Shown: in pieces, positions 8,517 to 17,299 of the stretch
Layout of the letters: each line of letters begins with the position of its first letter
How positions within the stretch are numbered: the first letter of the stretch is position 1
Source of the DNA: Isotricha intestinalis
Taxonomy: Eukaryota; Ciliophora; Litostomatea; Vestibuliferida; Isotrichidae
NCBI GenBank assembly: GCA_023807065.1
Contig: JAJJLU010004164.1
Coordinates: 1-17,425 of the forward strand
Length of the DNA stretch: 17,425 nucleotides
Direction of reading: 5' to 3'
The notes under the pieces: generated by a model
Database searches by the model: none
What the model was told of the DNA's origin: nothing
What the model saw: only the letters and a program-made list of their open reading frames with translations
Made by a program: the position numbers and the translations under genes

Positions 8517-10007
8517 TTATAGATCATATTTAACTTTTAATTTATCTAGAGAAAAGGCTAATCTTTCCATTTTTTTATCATTTTCAACACATTTAATTCT
8601 TAATTTATCATCAGGAATATATTTTTCCTCTACTACCTTTTTCGGTTTATATAAATCTAATTTTTTAAATGTTTTTTTAGGAGTATAAGGAGTAAATTCT
8701 TCAACACATTTTAACGCAGTTTCTTCGTCCATATTTTTTAATCCTTTTGTAAATCTTTTCAAAGCTTTTTTTTGTCTTATATCTTTATTTTCTAAAGATT
8801 CTTGAACTAATTTTTTTACTGGAGTTTGTTTTTTATTTTCAGGTAATTTTATTCCTGTTATAATATAAATGTCTTCTTTCAATTTTTGAGTTTTAAAATT
8901 TTCCTTTTGCATATCTTCATTTTCCATTAAATTTATTCTTTCAATTATTTCATATAATTCTCCTTCTAATTCTGGCATTGGAAATTCCATTGTTTTTATT
9001 CTTTCTGATAATTGTCTTTTTGTTTTTTTTATTTCTTTTTTAATTTTAATTGTTTCAGGTGATGAAATTGGAGAATATAAATCTGATTTACAATTATGAT
9101 ATTCATAAGTTGAATATAAATCTTTATTTTCATTTATTTCTAGTGTTTTACAAATTTCATTTCTATTTTTCTTTCTTGTTCGGTTATTCATTGATTTATT
9201 TGTTTTATTTTCAGTCTTTAATTGTGTTTTATTTGTTTTTGCTGATTGAGGAATTGAACTAAAAGTACTTATTGTATTAAAATTAGCCTTAAGTAATTTT
9301 ATAGTATATTCATTTATATAATTTTTATTTTTATAATCAGTGATAAAAGGACTTTGATTATTTTGAGCTGAAAAAAGTCTTTTAACATTTTTTTGAATTT
9401 TTCTTTTCTTACTATTATTTGCAATAAACATTGCTTCTCTTCTTCCAAATTTATCTCTTGCCACTGAAAAATTATTACTTCTAAACAAATAATTCTTTTT
9501 ATAATCATCTAATCTTCCTCCCATACTATTTTTGCTTTTTAAATCTAAAAAATCTAATGTTCCTGCATAAATTTTTGTATCTATACCAATTGAATTTCTC
9601 CTCTTTTTATATATTTTTTTTAAACTATCTAATTTTTTTGTTATATAACCTTCTTTTCCAAAAAATACTACTTTTAATCCTTTTTCTAATTTTTTCAATG
9701 CTTCTGGTTTATCTAATTTAATTTGATTAAATATTGTATTTTTTATTTTGAAATATGATTTAAATTCTGATTTATCTTTTTTTATTTTATTATAAAGTTC
9801 ATTTCTCTTTTTGGAATTTGATTTTGTATTATTTGCATTATTTGATATTTTTTTTAAATTTAATTTTGGTTTCACATTTTCTTCTGATAAGAATGGACGA
9901 AAAACTGGTTTTATTTCTGTTTCTTCATTAGGTCCATATTCATCTATTATTTGATTTATTGGTTCTTGGTTTTTTGCACTTTTTATAAATTCAATGTTAT
10001 AATTCAT
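8517..10007 (-). CDS. Basic protein of unknown function (496 aa)
   Basis: No family is recognised. The protein is lysine-rich throughout with no membrane helix or signal peptide, and would be strongly basic. It has an acidic-leaning start (INQIIDEYGPNEETEIKPVF, residues 18-37), a Lys/Asn segment, and a more varied patch (about 140-200) containing GIDTKIYAGTLDFLDLK and DKFGRREAMFIANN. A Thr/Asn/Lys-rich disordered middle (about 245-300) follows, then helical C-terminal parts (ELEGELYEIIERINLMENED; FTPYTPKKTFKKLDLYKPKK). Such basic, disordered proteins with short conserved patches often bind microtubules or nucleic acid, but nothing here decides between them. The ATG at the 5' end is followed directly by the acidic block; the stop is TAA. 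It is probably real because of its length and mixed composition. Confidence 0.85.
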   Translation of the reverse strand: MNYNIEFIKSAKNQEPINQIIDEYGPNEETEIKPVFRPFLSEENVKPKLNLKKISNNANNTKSNSKKRNELYNKIKKDKSEFKSYFKIKNTIFNQIKLDKPEALKKLEKGLKVVFFGKEGYITKKLDSLKKIYKKRRNSIGIDTKIYAGTLDFLDLKSKNSMGGRLDDYKKNYLFRSNNFSVARDKFGRREAMFIANNSKKRKIQKNVKRLFSAQNNQSPFITDYKNKNYINEYTIKLLKANFNTISTFSSIPQSAKTNKTQLKTENKTNKSMNNRTRKKNRNEICKTLEINENKDLYSTYEYHNCKSDLYSPISSPETIKIKKEIKKTKRQLSERIKTMEFPMPELEGELYEIIERINLMENEDMQKENFKTQKLKEDIYIITGIKLPENKKQTPVKKLVQESLENKDIRQKKALKRFTKGLKNMDEETALKCVEEFTPYTPKKTFKKLDLYKPKKVVEEKYIPDDKLRIKCVENDKKMERLAFSLDKLKVKYDL

Positions 10008-10147
10008 TAATTTTTTAATTTATTTTATAATTGATTATAAATGAACGTTAAAATTATTTAAGGTAGATAAATATTTACAAATTTTTCTATTTTTTCAAAA
10101 AATTATATTAAAATTAATTTTAAGAAATTACAATTTGAATATTTATT
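10008..10147. other. Spacer between the basic protein gene and the giant membrane-protein gene
   Basis: These 140 A/T-rich bases are the 3' flank of the large membrane-protein gene and the 5' flank of the basic protein gene, both minus strand. No ORF or stable RNA is seen. Confidence 0.35.
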
Positions 10148-13100
10148 TTACTTGTACAATATTGAATTAATTACACAATTATTAAAAAATTCAGATATTT
10201 CTCTTTCACTTTCAAATTTTTTAATTTGTAAAATAAAGGAAATAGTAGAAGCCAACATTAAAATTAATTCAAGGAAAAAAAAAACAATAATATTGAATAA
10301 AGTATTGTTTTTAACAATATCAAAGTCCCAATTGAAATTAAGTAAAAACATAACATCAATTTTTCTCAGAATTCGAGGAATTTCAATGAAACAAGATTCA
10401 AAAAAAGTATCTTGAATTCTTTTTAAATTAGATAATTCTGTTCTATTATCTTTAATAAAGTCTTTATATAAACTAACAATAGTATTATAAATAGTTTCAA
10501 TTGCAACATCTAATCCTTTTAAATTTATTCCATTTCCAATTAAAACACATTCTTCATATAAAGATTCATTTGTTATTGATTTTAAATTTGCTAATTCACC
10601 TAAAATTGGATTATCTTTATTTTCACTTAAAAATTCTGAATATGTTTTACAAAAATCATTTGAGAATATTTTTCTTAAAAATTTTTTTGTGTGTTTTAAA
10701 TTACTGTTTAAACTACCTGAAGCATATAAATCCATTTTTTTAATAATTCCTTCAAAACATATTGTTAATTCATCAAAAATATTATGTCCTTTTAATTCAA
10801 TAAATTTATATGCTTCTTCACAATCATAATTCCATTTTGTTAATTCAATATTTAAGATAATTTCTTCATTTTTTAAAATTGATAAACCATATAAATAAAC
10901 TAATTCAGACACATATTTAGAATATCTAAAAAAATTAATTAAAGACACAACAACAGATTTCAATATATTTATTGTATTTATTGAAACATAAATTTGAACT
11001 AAAGAAACTCCAATAAATGATATTGTTAACATAAATAAAATAATTAAGAAATTAAAATATAATATTGGTTTATCTACTAATTTTTTACCATTTTGAACAA
11101 ATTTAAACTTCATATCTTTATCTGATTTAATTAAAGCATTTTTAGATATACTTTTATTTTGACTATTGTTAGTAGCATTTAATAATTTTAAACTTGATTT
11201 TGAAGAATAGACAGTTCTGTTTGTGGAATTCATTAATTGAATATTTGATCTTGTATTTGAAGAAGCATTTGTTTTATTATTTAAATTACTTGAATTTTTA
11301 GTTTCAAAAGATTCACGATTTGTTTTCTTTTCATAATTAGAATTATTTGTATTATTTACATTTGATGTATTATTATAATAATTACCACTCAAATTTAATG
11401 ATTTATTTGATATGTGTGTAACTACATTTTTATTTGGGGAAAATTTTTTTAATACTTTTGCTGAACTTTGATTTGGAGTTTGAGATTGTATTGCGTTTTT
11501 TCTTAATATTGAAAATAATTTACTTGAATCAACTATTTTTGTTTCTGAAAATTGTCTTGATAATTCTTTTATTTCTTTTTTATTATTTTCAATTGCATTT
11601 TTGTCGACATTGACCATTTCTTCTTCACTTGATTTTATTTTTTTACTTTGAAAAGGTTGAATTTTTATATTTTTATATTTATCATATTTATCATTTATAA
11701 CATTTTGTAAAATAAACTCTTCTAAATTATTTTCTATTATTTCAATATCTTCAATTTTTTTATGAATATTTATTTTAGCATTATAATTTTCAATAAAATC
11801 TAAAATACATTGAATTTTCATTCCAATATACATGTTAAAGAATCTTAATCTAATATAACCTAAATAATAATTTGCAAATAAATTTTTTGTTCTTTGAAAA
11901 AAAATAAAAAACAAACATAAAATATATAAAGCAAACAAAATAGCAACAATTAAAATTATATAAGTAATCATTTCTTGAGTATTAATTTCTTGTTTAATAA
12001 CATTTTCAATAATAATATTTTGTTCAAAACTTGATTCATATAAAAAATAAAGTGAAAAACCTTCCAAAAATTTAATATTACTATAAGCATAATTATAATA
12101 ATCTAATTGATTAACTCCTAAATTTTCAAACATAGTTTTATTAAAATAATAATCAGTAATATTATAATATAAAGGAAGAGGAGATAATTCAGTCATAGGA
12201 ATTAATATTATATGAATATCTTCATTAAATAATTCTAAATCTTTTTTTAATTTTTCTCCATTATATGAAGGAAGAATAAAAGTTCTTATTTTAGAATTAT
12301 TTTCAATATTTTCTCTTACATTTTTATTTGAAGTTTTAAATTCATTATATTTTCTATAATATATAATATAATCATTAAATCTTAAATATAATTGCTTATT
12401 ATTATACTCCCATGAATTATTATAACTATTATCAATACTATCTTCTTGTAAACCATTTGCAACAAAAGCCATTAAAAGCACTTTTATTTGAATTTGACAT
12501 ACAGTTTGATAATATATATTTCCTTCTATAAATGAAGTCAAATATTTTCTTAAAAATTTTGTCTTTTTAATATTTTGAGAAAATAAATATATTATTGCTA
12601 TATAAAAAATTATTGAAAGAAATGAAGGAAAATATTGTCTGAAACAAGAATATTTCTTTATTTTTACTTTTGATTTTTCAATTATTTTTTTCTTTGTCAT
12701 TTCTGAATAATTTAATATTTCAATATCATCTATATTTGTTATTTCATTCCCATTATTATAATTTTTATTATTATTTAATTCTATATTATTTTTTTGAATA
12801 TTGATTTTAAAAAATTTCTTTAAAAGTAGTATTCCTAATTTATTAATTTGTTTTATTTTTTTCACTAAAATCAAATAATTTGATTGTTTATCAAAAACTT
12901 GAGGAACCGTTATATCATCAATATTATTATGAGAAATAAATGATAATTCATCTCTAATAAAAGAAGATGTTGTTGAAGTTTTTAATTTATGTTCAAATAA
13001 TTTTTCAATTTTAAAAATACCAGTTTCTGTTGTTTTTTTACAAATTTCTTCTAAATTTAATTTTAAAATAAAAAAATAATATTTTTTATCTTTATTTTTA

Positions 13101-15763
13101 TCTTTCACTAAACTTCTTTGTTCAAAAGTACCATGAATTTGAAAATTAAATTTAGTATTTTGAAGAGTTTGTTTAAAGTCTTTTATTTTTACAATAACTT
13201 TTGAAAATTCATCTTCTGAAATTAAACCTATTTCTTTCATAAATATTTCTTCAATGTTATTTAAAATTGATATTAAGCTAATTTCAAAAACACCTCTTTG
13301 TATTAATTTATTAATCTTAAAAAGTTCAAGTACATTAATAGAATATTGATGTAAAACACTTGGATTTAAAAAAAAGAAATCTTCAAATCCTTTACTAATA
13401 GAAATTATTTTCCCATTTTTATTTGAAAATAAAAAGCAAGAACCACATAAATTATTTTGAGAACTAAAACTTTTTTTCATTATAGTACTGTTTCTTGGGT
13501 TTTTTTTTGTACTCAATATTTTTTCATCTTTTGATTCTTTTAACCTTATATATAACTGAAGTCCTTTTCCAGAAGTTAAAATAATTCCATCAAAATTAAA
13601 TATACATAAATATTTATGCTTATCTTGAAAACAAAAATTTTGAATTTTTAAATAATCAATTCCATTTTCTAAACAATTGAAGATTAAATAATAATAAGAT
13701 TTATAAAATGTTTTCTGAAATAAATCAGTAAAATCTATTTTTAAAAAATCACTTCTTGAATACCTTAATTTTCTTCTTAAATCATCAGAAATATACTTTA
13801 TTTTTAATTTTGGTTTCTGATTAATTATTTGAATATATATTATAAAAATAAAATCTTCTTTATCAGTTTGAATTAAAGAAGAAACTTGATTAGAAAAGAA
13901 ATTACTTATTGGACCTGTTAATTCTTTAGGAATTTCTCTTACTAAAAATTCAAAAAAACATGTAATTTTTTTCATTGGATATAATATACTACATTTTGTT
14001 CTACTAAATAATTTATTTATACTGTATAAATAATTATGAAAATTAATTGAAAAGTTTGTTATTAAATCAGAATATCTTTTAAAAGAAATTTCATCTTCAT
14101 AAGAATATTTCATTATTAAACGATACTCATTTAATATATATTTTATGTCCTTTTCTATCAAAATTAATTTATTTATAGAATTAAAATTTGCTGTAAATAA
14201 TTCTGTATTTTTAATTATTTTTCTTTGATTCTTTGTTGAATAAACTAATTTTCTTTTTTCTAAATATTTCTCATTTTGATAACTTTCAATAATTTTTCTT
14301 TGCATAATATCTAATTGTAATTTAGTAATTAAATTCATTTTATTTTCTTTAAAACCTTTTATTTTTTCAATCAAGTATAAACATTTAATAAAATTACTTT
14401 TAAATACATAAAAATAAATAATAATAATAGAAATAGCAGTAAAATAATTCTTCCATTGATAACGAATATTATCAAAATTAGTAAGTTCATTAAATAAAAA
14501 TGTATGAATAATAGGACATTTTTTTTCTAACAATTTATGATTTGGAATATTATCAATTTTATTTTTTGATAATTCAATATAATCATTTATTTCTCGATTT
14601 AAATCTTCTGGATTATAAACATGACAATAAAAACATTTTGATTCATCTTTACATTTTGGAGTATGAACTTTATTTATTAAAGAATTATTTAATTCTTTCA
14701 TAATATTTTTAAAATCTGATTTTCTATCCATATAATAAATAATATTTAACATTTTTAATATATGAATTGTATAAAATTCTGGTGATTTCGAATTAAATTT
14801 TATAAAATTGTTTTTTATATATTTATAATCTAAAGCGAAGAATATATTTGTGAACATTACACTCAAAAAAATTTCTACAAATAATTTTATATAAAGTATT
14901 GCTGTATCTTCTTGTAAAATATAATTTTTATTTTTAAAATAACTAAACAATCCAAAAAATTCAACAATAATTGAAGAAAAATTTAATGAATAATAAAATT
15001 TGATTATAATTTCAATATAAAATCTATAATAATAATTATTATGAGAAATCAAATGATATATATAAACTAAACAAAAAAAAATTCTTGCAATAACTTTAAC
15101 CAATATAATATTATCATCAGTCATATGAAATTCTAATTGAACAGGAATTTGAAGTAGTGTAATAAATAAAAATGTTAAATCAATTCTTCCTAAAGCATTA
15201 GTAAAATTTGAATGATTATCAATAAAAAATGGTTCTTGGATGACTAAACTTGAAAAAAGAATTTCAACAAAAAAAATAAAGATAACATTGAAACATATTA
15301 AAATAACAGAAACATAAAATAAAATTGAATTAACTTCTTTTCTGGCTCTATCATCAAAAATAATTTCAACAAAAATTGATAAAAAATAAGAAGTTAACAT
15401 ATAATTTAAAATCAAAGATATATATTGAATAAAACAAATATATTTTTCATTATATTTATGAGTAACTATTTGATAAAAAGATAAAATTAGAGAAATTAAT
15501 GTTAAAAAACTATAAAAATATAATAATAGATATAGAAAATAAATATTTTTGAAAGAATTAAATATTTCTGAAAAAGTAAATTTTCTTACCCAATAAGAAA
15601 TTCCTGAATTTTTTGAAATTTTCCAATCATGAGATAATACAAATAAAGGAATAAATTTAATTACAATAATTAATGTAAAAACAATATTTGATTTAGGAAA
15701 ATTTTTTAATATTTGAATTAAATGATATTTTATTGTACCAAATTTATTATTTTGATTTTCCAT
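10148..15763 (-). CDS. Giant multi-spanning membrane protein, TmcB/TmcC-like, with probable PAS segment
   Basis: This uninterrupted 1871-residue ORF starts with a helix-rich membrane region of about eight predicted spans (residues about 27-312). Next comes a conserved-looking His/Cys motif, H367-x3-C371-x5-C377-x2-C380 (HTPKCKDESKCFYC), then a long helical region resembling the TPR-like part of TmcB/TmcC proteins. A PAS-like segment follows near 770-830 (GSCFLFSNKNGKIISIS, then FEDFFFLNPSVL). A span near 1050, a probable extracytoplasmic loop of about 200 residues and a span near 1265-1290 come next. A Ser/Asn/Thr-rich linker (about 1420-1545) leads to a span near 1570-1592, a second loop and a final span near 1829-1852. 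This order is typical of large ciliate TmcB/TmcC-like proteins, whose function is poorly known; a membrane sensor role is inferred from PAS and the paired-span loops. Family assignment is from memory of the motif. Confidence 0.85.
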   Translation of the reverse strand: MENQNNKFGTIKYHLIQILKNFPKSNIVFTLIIVIKFIPLFVLSHDWKISKNSGISYWVRKFTFSEIFNSFKNIYFLYLLLYFYSFLTLISLILSFYQIVTHKYNEKYICFIQYISLILNYMLTSYFLSIFVEIIFDDRARKEVNSILFYVSVILICFNVIFIFFVEILFSSLVIQEPFFIDNHSNFTNALGRIDLTFLFITLLQIPVQLEFHMTDDNIILVKVIARIFFCLVYIYHLISHNNYYYRFYIEIIIKFYYSLNFSSIIVEFFGLFSYFKNKNYILQEDTAILYIKLFVEIFLSVMFTNIFFALDYKYIKNNFIKFNSKSPEFYTIHILKMLNIIYYMDRKSDFKNIMKELNNSLINKVHTPKCKDESKCFYCHVYNPEDLNREINDYIELSKNKIDNIPNHKLLEKKCPIIHTFLFNELTNFDNIRYQWKNYFTAISIIIIYFYVFKSNFIKCLYLIEKIKGFKENKMNLITKLQLDIMQRKIIESYQNEKYLEKRKLVYSTKNQRKIIKNTELFTANFNSINKLILIEKDIKYILNEYRLIMKYSYEDEISFKRYSDLITNFSINFHNYLYSINKLFSRTKCSILYPMKKITCFFEFLVREIPKELTGPISNFFSNQVSSLIQTDKEDFIFIIYIQIINQKPKLKIKYISDDLRRKLRYSRSDFLKIDFTDLFQKTFYKSYYYLIFNCLENGIDYLKIQNFCFQDKHKYLCIFNFDGIILTSGKGLQLYIRLKESKDEKILSTKKNPRNSTIMKKSFSSQNNLCGSCFLFSNKNGKIISISKGFEDFFFLNPSVLHQYSINVLELFKINKLIQRGVFEISLISILNNIEEIFMKEIGLISEDEFSKVIVKIKDFKQTLQNTKFNFQIHGTFEQRSLVKDKNKDKKYYFFILKLNLEEICKKTTETGIFKIEKLFEHKLKTSTTSSFIRDELSFISHNNIDDITVPQVFDKQSNYLILVKKIKQINKLGILLLKKFFKINIQKNNIELNNNKNYNNGNEITNIDDIEILNYSEMTKKKIIEKSKVKIKKYSCFRQYFPSFLSIIFYIAIIYLFSQNIKKTKFLRKYLTSFIEGNIYYQTVCQIQIKVLLMAFVANGLQEDSIDNSYNNSWEYNNKQLYLRFNDYIIYYRKYNEFKTSNKNVRENIENNSKIRTFILPSYNGEKLKKDLELFNEDIHIILIPMTELSPLPLYYNITDYYFNKTMFENLGVNQLDYYNYAYSNIKFLEGFSLYFLYESSFEQNIIIENVIKQEINTQEMITYIILIVAILFALYILCLFFIFFQRTKNLFANYYLGYIRLRFFNMYIGMKIQCILDFIENYNAKINIHKKIEDIEIIENNLEEFILQNVINDKYDKYKNIKIQPFQSKKIKSSEEEMVNVDKNAIENNKKEIKELSRQFSETKIVDSSKLFSILRKNAIQSQTPNQSSAKVLKKFSPNKNVVTHISNKSLNLSGNYYNNTSNVNNTNNSNYEKKTNRESFETKNSSNLNNKTNASSNTRSNIQLMNSTNRTVYSSKSSLKLLNATNNSQNKSISKNALIKSDKDMKFKFVQNGKKLVDKPILYFNFLIILFMLTISFIGVSLVQIYVSINTINILKSVVVSLINFFRYSKYVSELVYLYGLSILKNEEIILNIELTKWNYDCEEAYKFIELKGHNIFDELTICFEGIIKKMDLYASGSLNSNLKHTKKFLRKIFSNDFCKTYSEFLSENKDNPILGELANLKSITNESLYEECVLIGNGINLKGLDVAIETIYNTIVSLYKDFIKDNRTELSNLKRIQDTFFESCFIEIPRILRKIDVMFLLNFNWDFDIVKNNTLFNIIVFFFLELILMLASTISFILQIKKFESEREISEFFNNCVINSILYK

Positions 15764-15846
15764 ATATATAATTTAAAAGTATAATTAAAAGTTAATAATT
15801 ATAAAAATTAGCTTTTTAAGTTTAAATTTAATTATATAAAAATATA
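15764..15846. other. Short spacer between Trm112 and the giant membrane-protein gene
   Basis: Only 83 A/T bases separate the Trm112 stop from the start codon of the 1871-residue gene, both on the minus strand. They must contain the end of one transcript and the promoter of the next, unless the two are co-transcribed. No motif stands out. Confidence 0.35.
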
Positions 15847-16227
15847 TTATAATTCATCATCTTTTAATACAAAATCAGGAATACCATTTTTAATTAAATA
15901 TTCTCTATTACAATTTAAACAAACTAAAGCTCCTTCTACAACTTGTATTTCAAATAAAATGTGATGTAAATAATTGTAAAAATCTTCATTTTTTTCTAAT
16001 TCTTCAATTGGAAGTGTTAAATCATATTTATAAACATTTAAATTTTTACACCATTCATTCAATGCTTTTTTATCTAACTTTTGAAAAAAAATTTTAGTTC
16101 TTTCATCATCTTTTTCTATTGATACACTTTCGGTTTTTGTCGATTTAACTAATAATGGAAAATTTTTTTCATTATTTTCACAAGTATTTTTATTACAAAT
16201 TAATAAATTATGAGTAGCTGCTTTCAT
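15847..16227 (-). CDS. TRM112: Trm112-type zinc-binding methyltransferase activator
   Basis: The 126-residue protein matches the length of eukaryotic Trm112 (about 125-135). It begins with the family start MKAATHNLLIC, has C11 and C16 as the first zinc-ligand pair, and C103/C106 in ALVCLNCNREYLIKNGIPDF as the second. The CxxC-x-REY-x-IKNGIP block is the family hallmark, and the acidic end (KDDEL) is also typical. The central insert (about 40-95) is helical as expected. Trm112 has no catalytic activity. It binds and stabilises several SAM-dependent methyltransferases that act on tRNA, rRNA (Bud23-type) and the release factor eRF1 (Mtq2-type). The KDDEL end should not be read as an ER retention signal, because there is no signal peptide. 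The gene is intronless and divergent from the small membrane protein gene. Confidence 0.93.
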   Translation of the reverse strand: MKAATHNLLICNKNTCENNEKNFPLLVKSTKTESVSIEKDDERTKIFFQKLDKKALNEWCKNLNVYKYDLTLPIEELEKNEDFYNYLHHILFEIQVVEGALVCLNCNREYLIKNGIPDFVLKDDEL

Positions 16228-16326
16228 TTAAGATGTTAATTAAAATTTTGAATAAATAAATTTAAAAATGTATTTAATTTTTTCTTTTTTTTATTTTAAT
16301 GTTTTAAATTAAATATATTTAAAAAA
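16228..16326. promoter_or_regulatory. Divergent promoter region between Trm112 and the membrane protein gene
   Basis: Two start codons face away from each other across 99 bases, so both promoters should lie here. The sequence is T-rich on the left and TTAAATTAAATAT-like on the right, with an A7 run directly before the plus-strand ATG. An A-run before the start codon recurs at other genes in this window. The role is inferred from orientation; no factor site is identified. Confidence 0.5.
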
Positions 16327-16800
16327 ATGGAAGAAACTAAAGCAAAATTTGAAATAATTAATATGGATAATACTGTCTATAATAAAAATTTTCCAATATT
16401 AAAATTTTGGATTGCTTTATTTAATATTTTTCTTATTTTAGATGATATTTATTTACATTATAATTCATTAAAAATTAAATTATATTTTTTTCAACTTTTA
16501 ATTGGTGAAATAATTATTTTGTATATATGGTTAATTTTACGTGATCAATTCATTATATTAGAGAAAAAAAAAATTATAATTTTATGTATATTTCATATAA
16601 TAATTTCTTTATTTTTATATCTTTATCAAATTATTAAAAAAGATTTTAAAAGAAGTATTTATATAATTCATCAATTAATACAAATAATATTCCCAATTAT
16701 AATAATAGTATTAATAACAATATTTTTTGAAATAAATACAAATGAATATTCAAGAAATTTAGATGCAGAATTTATGAATCCACAAAAATTAGATAATTAA
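16327..16800 (+). CDS. Small four-helix membrane protein of unknown function
   Basis: The 157-residue product has a hydrophilic N-terminus (1-22), four predicted membrane helices (about 24-45, 52-71, 83-101 and 111-134) and a short polar C-terminus (YSRNLDAEFMNPQKLDN). Loops between helices are short and basic (LEKKK; IKKDFKRS). No motif identifies a family. Hydrophobic ORFs can arise by chance in AT-rich DNA, but the even helix spacing, Asp pair in ILDDIYLH, and non-repetitive hydrophilic ends argue for a real gene. The start is the first ATG after the A7 run and lies 99 bases from the divergent Trm112 start. Stop is TAA. It could be a lineage-specific integral membrane protein. Confidence 0.68.
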   Translation: MEETKAKFEIINMDNTVYNKNFPILKFWIALFNIFLILDDIYLHYNSLKIKLYFFQLLIGEIIILYIWLILRDQFIILEKKKIIILCIFHIIISLFLYLYQIIKKDFKRSIYIIHQLIQIIFPIIIIVLITIFFEINTNEYSRNLDAEFMNPQKLDN

Positions 16801-17164
16801 TATAAATATAAAAATGAATATTAAAATAAAAATAATAATTAAAAAAGTTTTTTGGAAAGAATATGATAGATGTGAAGGCCAAGAGAGAGATATTTCTTGT
16901 TGGGAAAAACGAAAAGATTTTTTTATATTTAAAAATCTATTTTTATTATTAATATTTATTAGATAATTTAAATATCAAATTCTTTTTTTCAATAAGTTTT
17001 AATGTTTTTTAGACAATTATATGAAATGTTGAGGTTTAAAAAATTGGATAAAAATATAAAGAAATAATAAATTTGCCTAGTATTTTTAATTTAAAATATT
17101 TTATTCAATAAAAATTTACCATATGTTATTAAAAAAAAGGAAAAAGAATGAAATTTGTTAGAAA
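16801..17164. other. 364-base region without a convincing gene
   Basis: This lies between the four-helix membrane protein and the degraded protease-like segment. The only plus-strand ORF of note is 16814-16966 (ATG to TAA, 50 residues, MNIKIKIIIKK start), which includes DRCEGQERDISCWEKRKDFF before a hydrophobic end. Its middle is less AT-rich than the surroundings, so it may be a remnant of older coding sequence, but I recognise no family and do not call it a gene. The rest is A/T homopolymer runs with stops in all frames. Confidence 0.4.
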
Positions 17165-17299
17165 ATGAAATATCTTCCAAATATAATAATTAATAGTGAT
17201 GGAAATTGCTTTTTTATATGTTTAAGAATAATAATAAATGGGTGAATGAGAATTAATAATAAAATATTTGAATATCTTAAAAATGCAAAGAATTTGTAA
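17165..17299 (+). pseudogene. Decayed OTU-like cysteine protease segment
   Basis: In one plus frame the translation reads IIINSDGNCFFICLRIIING, an in-frame TGA (17243-17245), then MRINNKIFEYLKNAKN, and a TAA at 17297-17299. DGNCFF is the catalytic-cysteine motif of OTU-family deubiquitinase-like proteases (consensus like GDGNCLFRAL), and the second part resembles the following OTU helix (IR..I.EYI..N). The spacer between NG and the helix is several residues shorter than usual, and the catalytic His part is absent. So this looks like a remnant, about 18% G+C by hand count. An alternative is chance similarity of a short stretch, or an assembly join. A TGA-as-sense reading is not supported by other genes in the window. 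Confidence 0.45.

Noticed and set aside
16210..16227. KDDEL C-terminus of Trm112 considered as ER retention and the gene as secreted
   Set aside because: The termination is at the other end of the gene, there is no signal peptide, and an acidic tail is typical of Trm112.
17198..17221. Reading DGNCFFIC as the cathepsin active-site segment GNCGSCWAF
   Set aside because: Only GNC matches; the GSCWAF part is absent, the spacing to VVLSPQ is about a dozen residues too long, and the following residues fit an OTU domain better.
17243..17245. TGA as a sense codon in this genome
   Set aside because: No TGA is needed in any of the ten intact genes, and Trp is encoded by TGG where checked in conserved positions. 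One TGA in a decayed segment is weak evidence.
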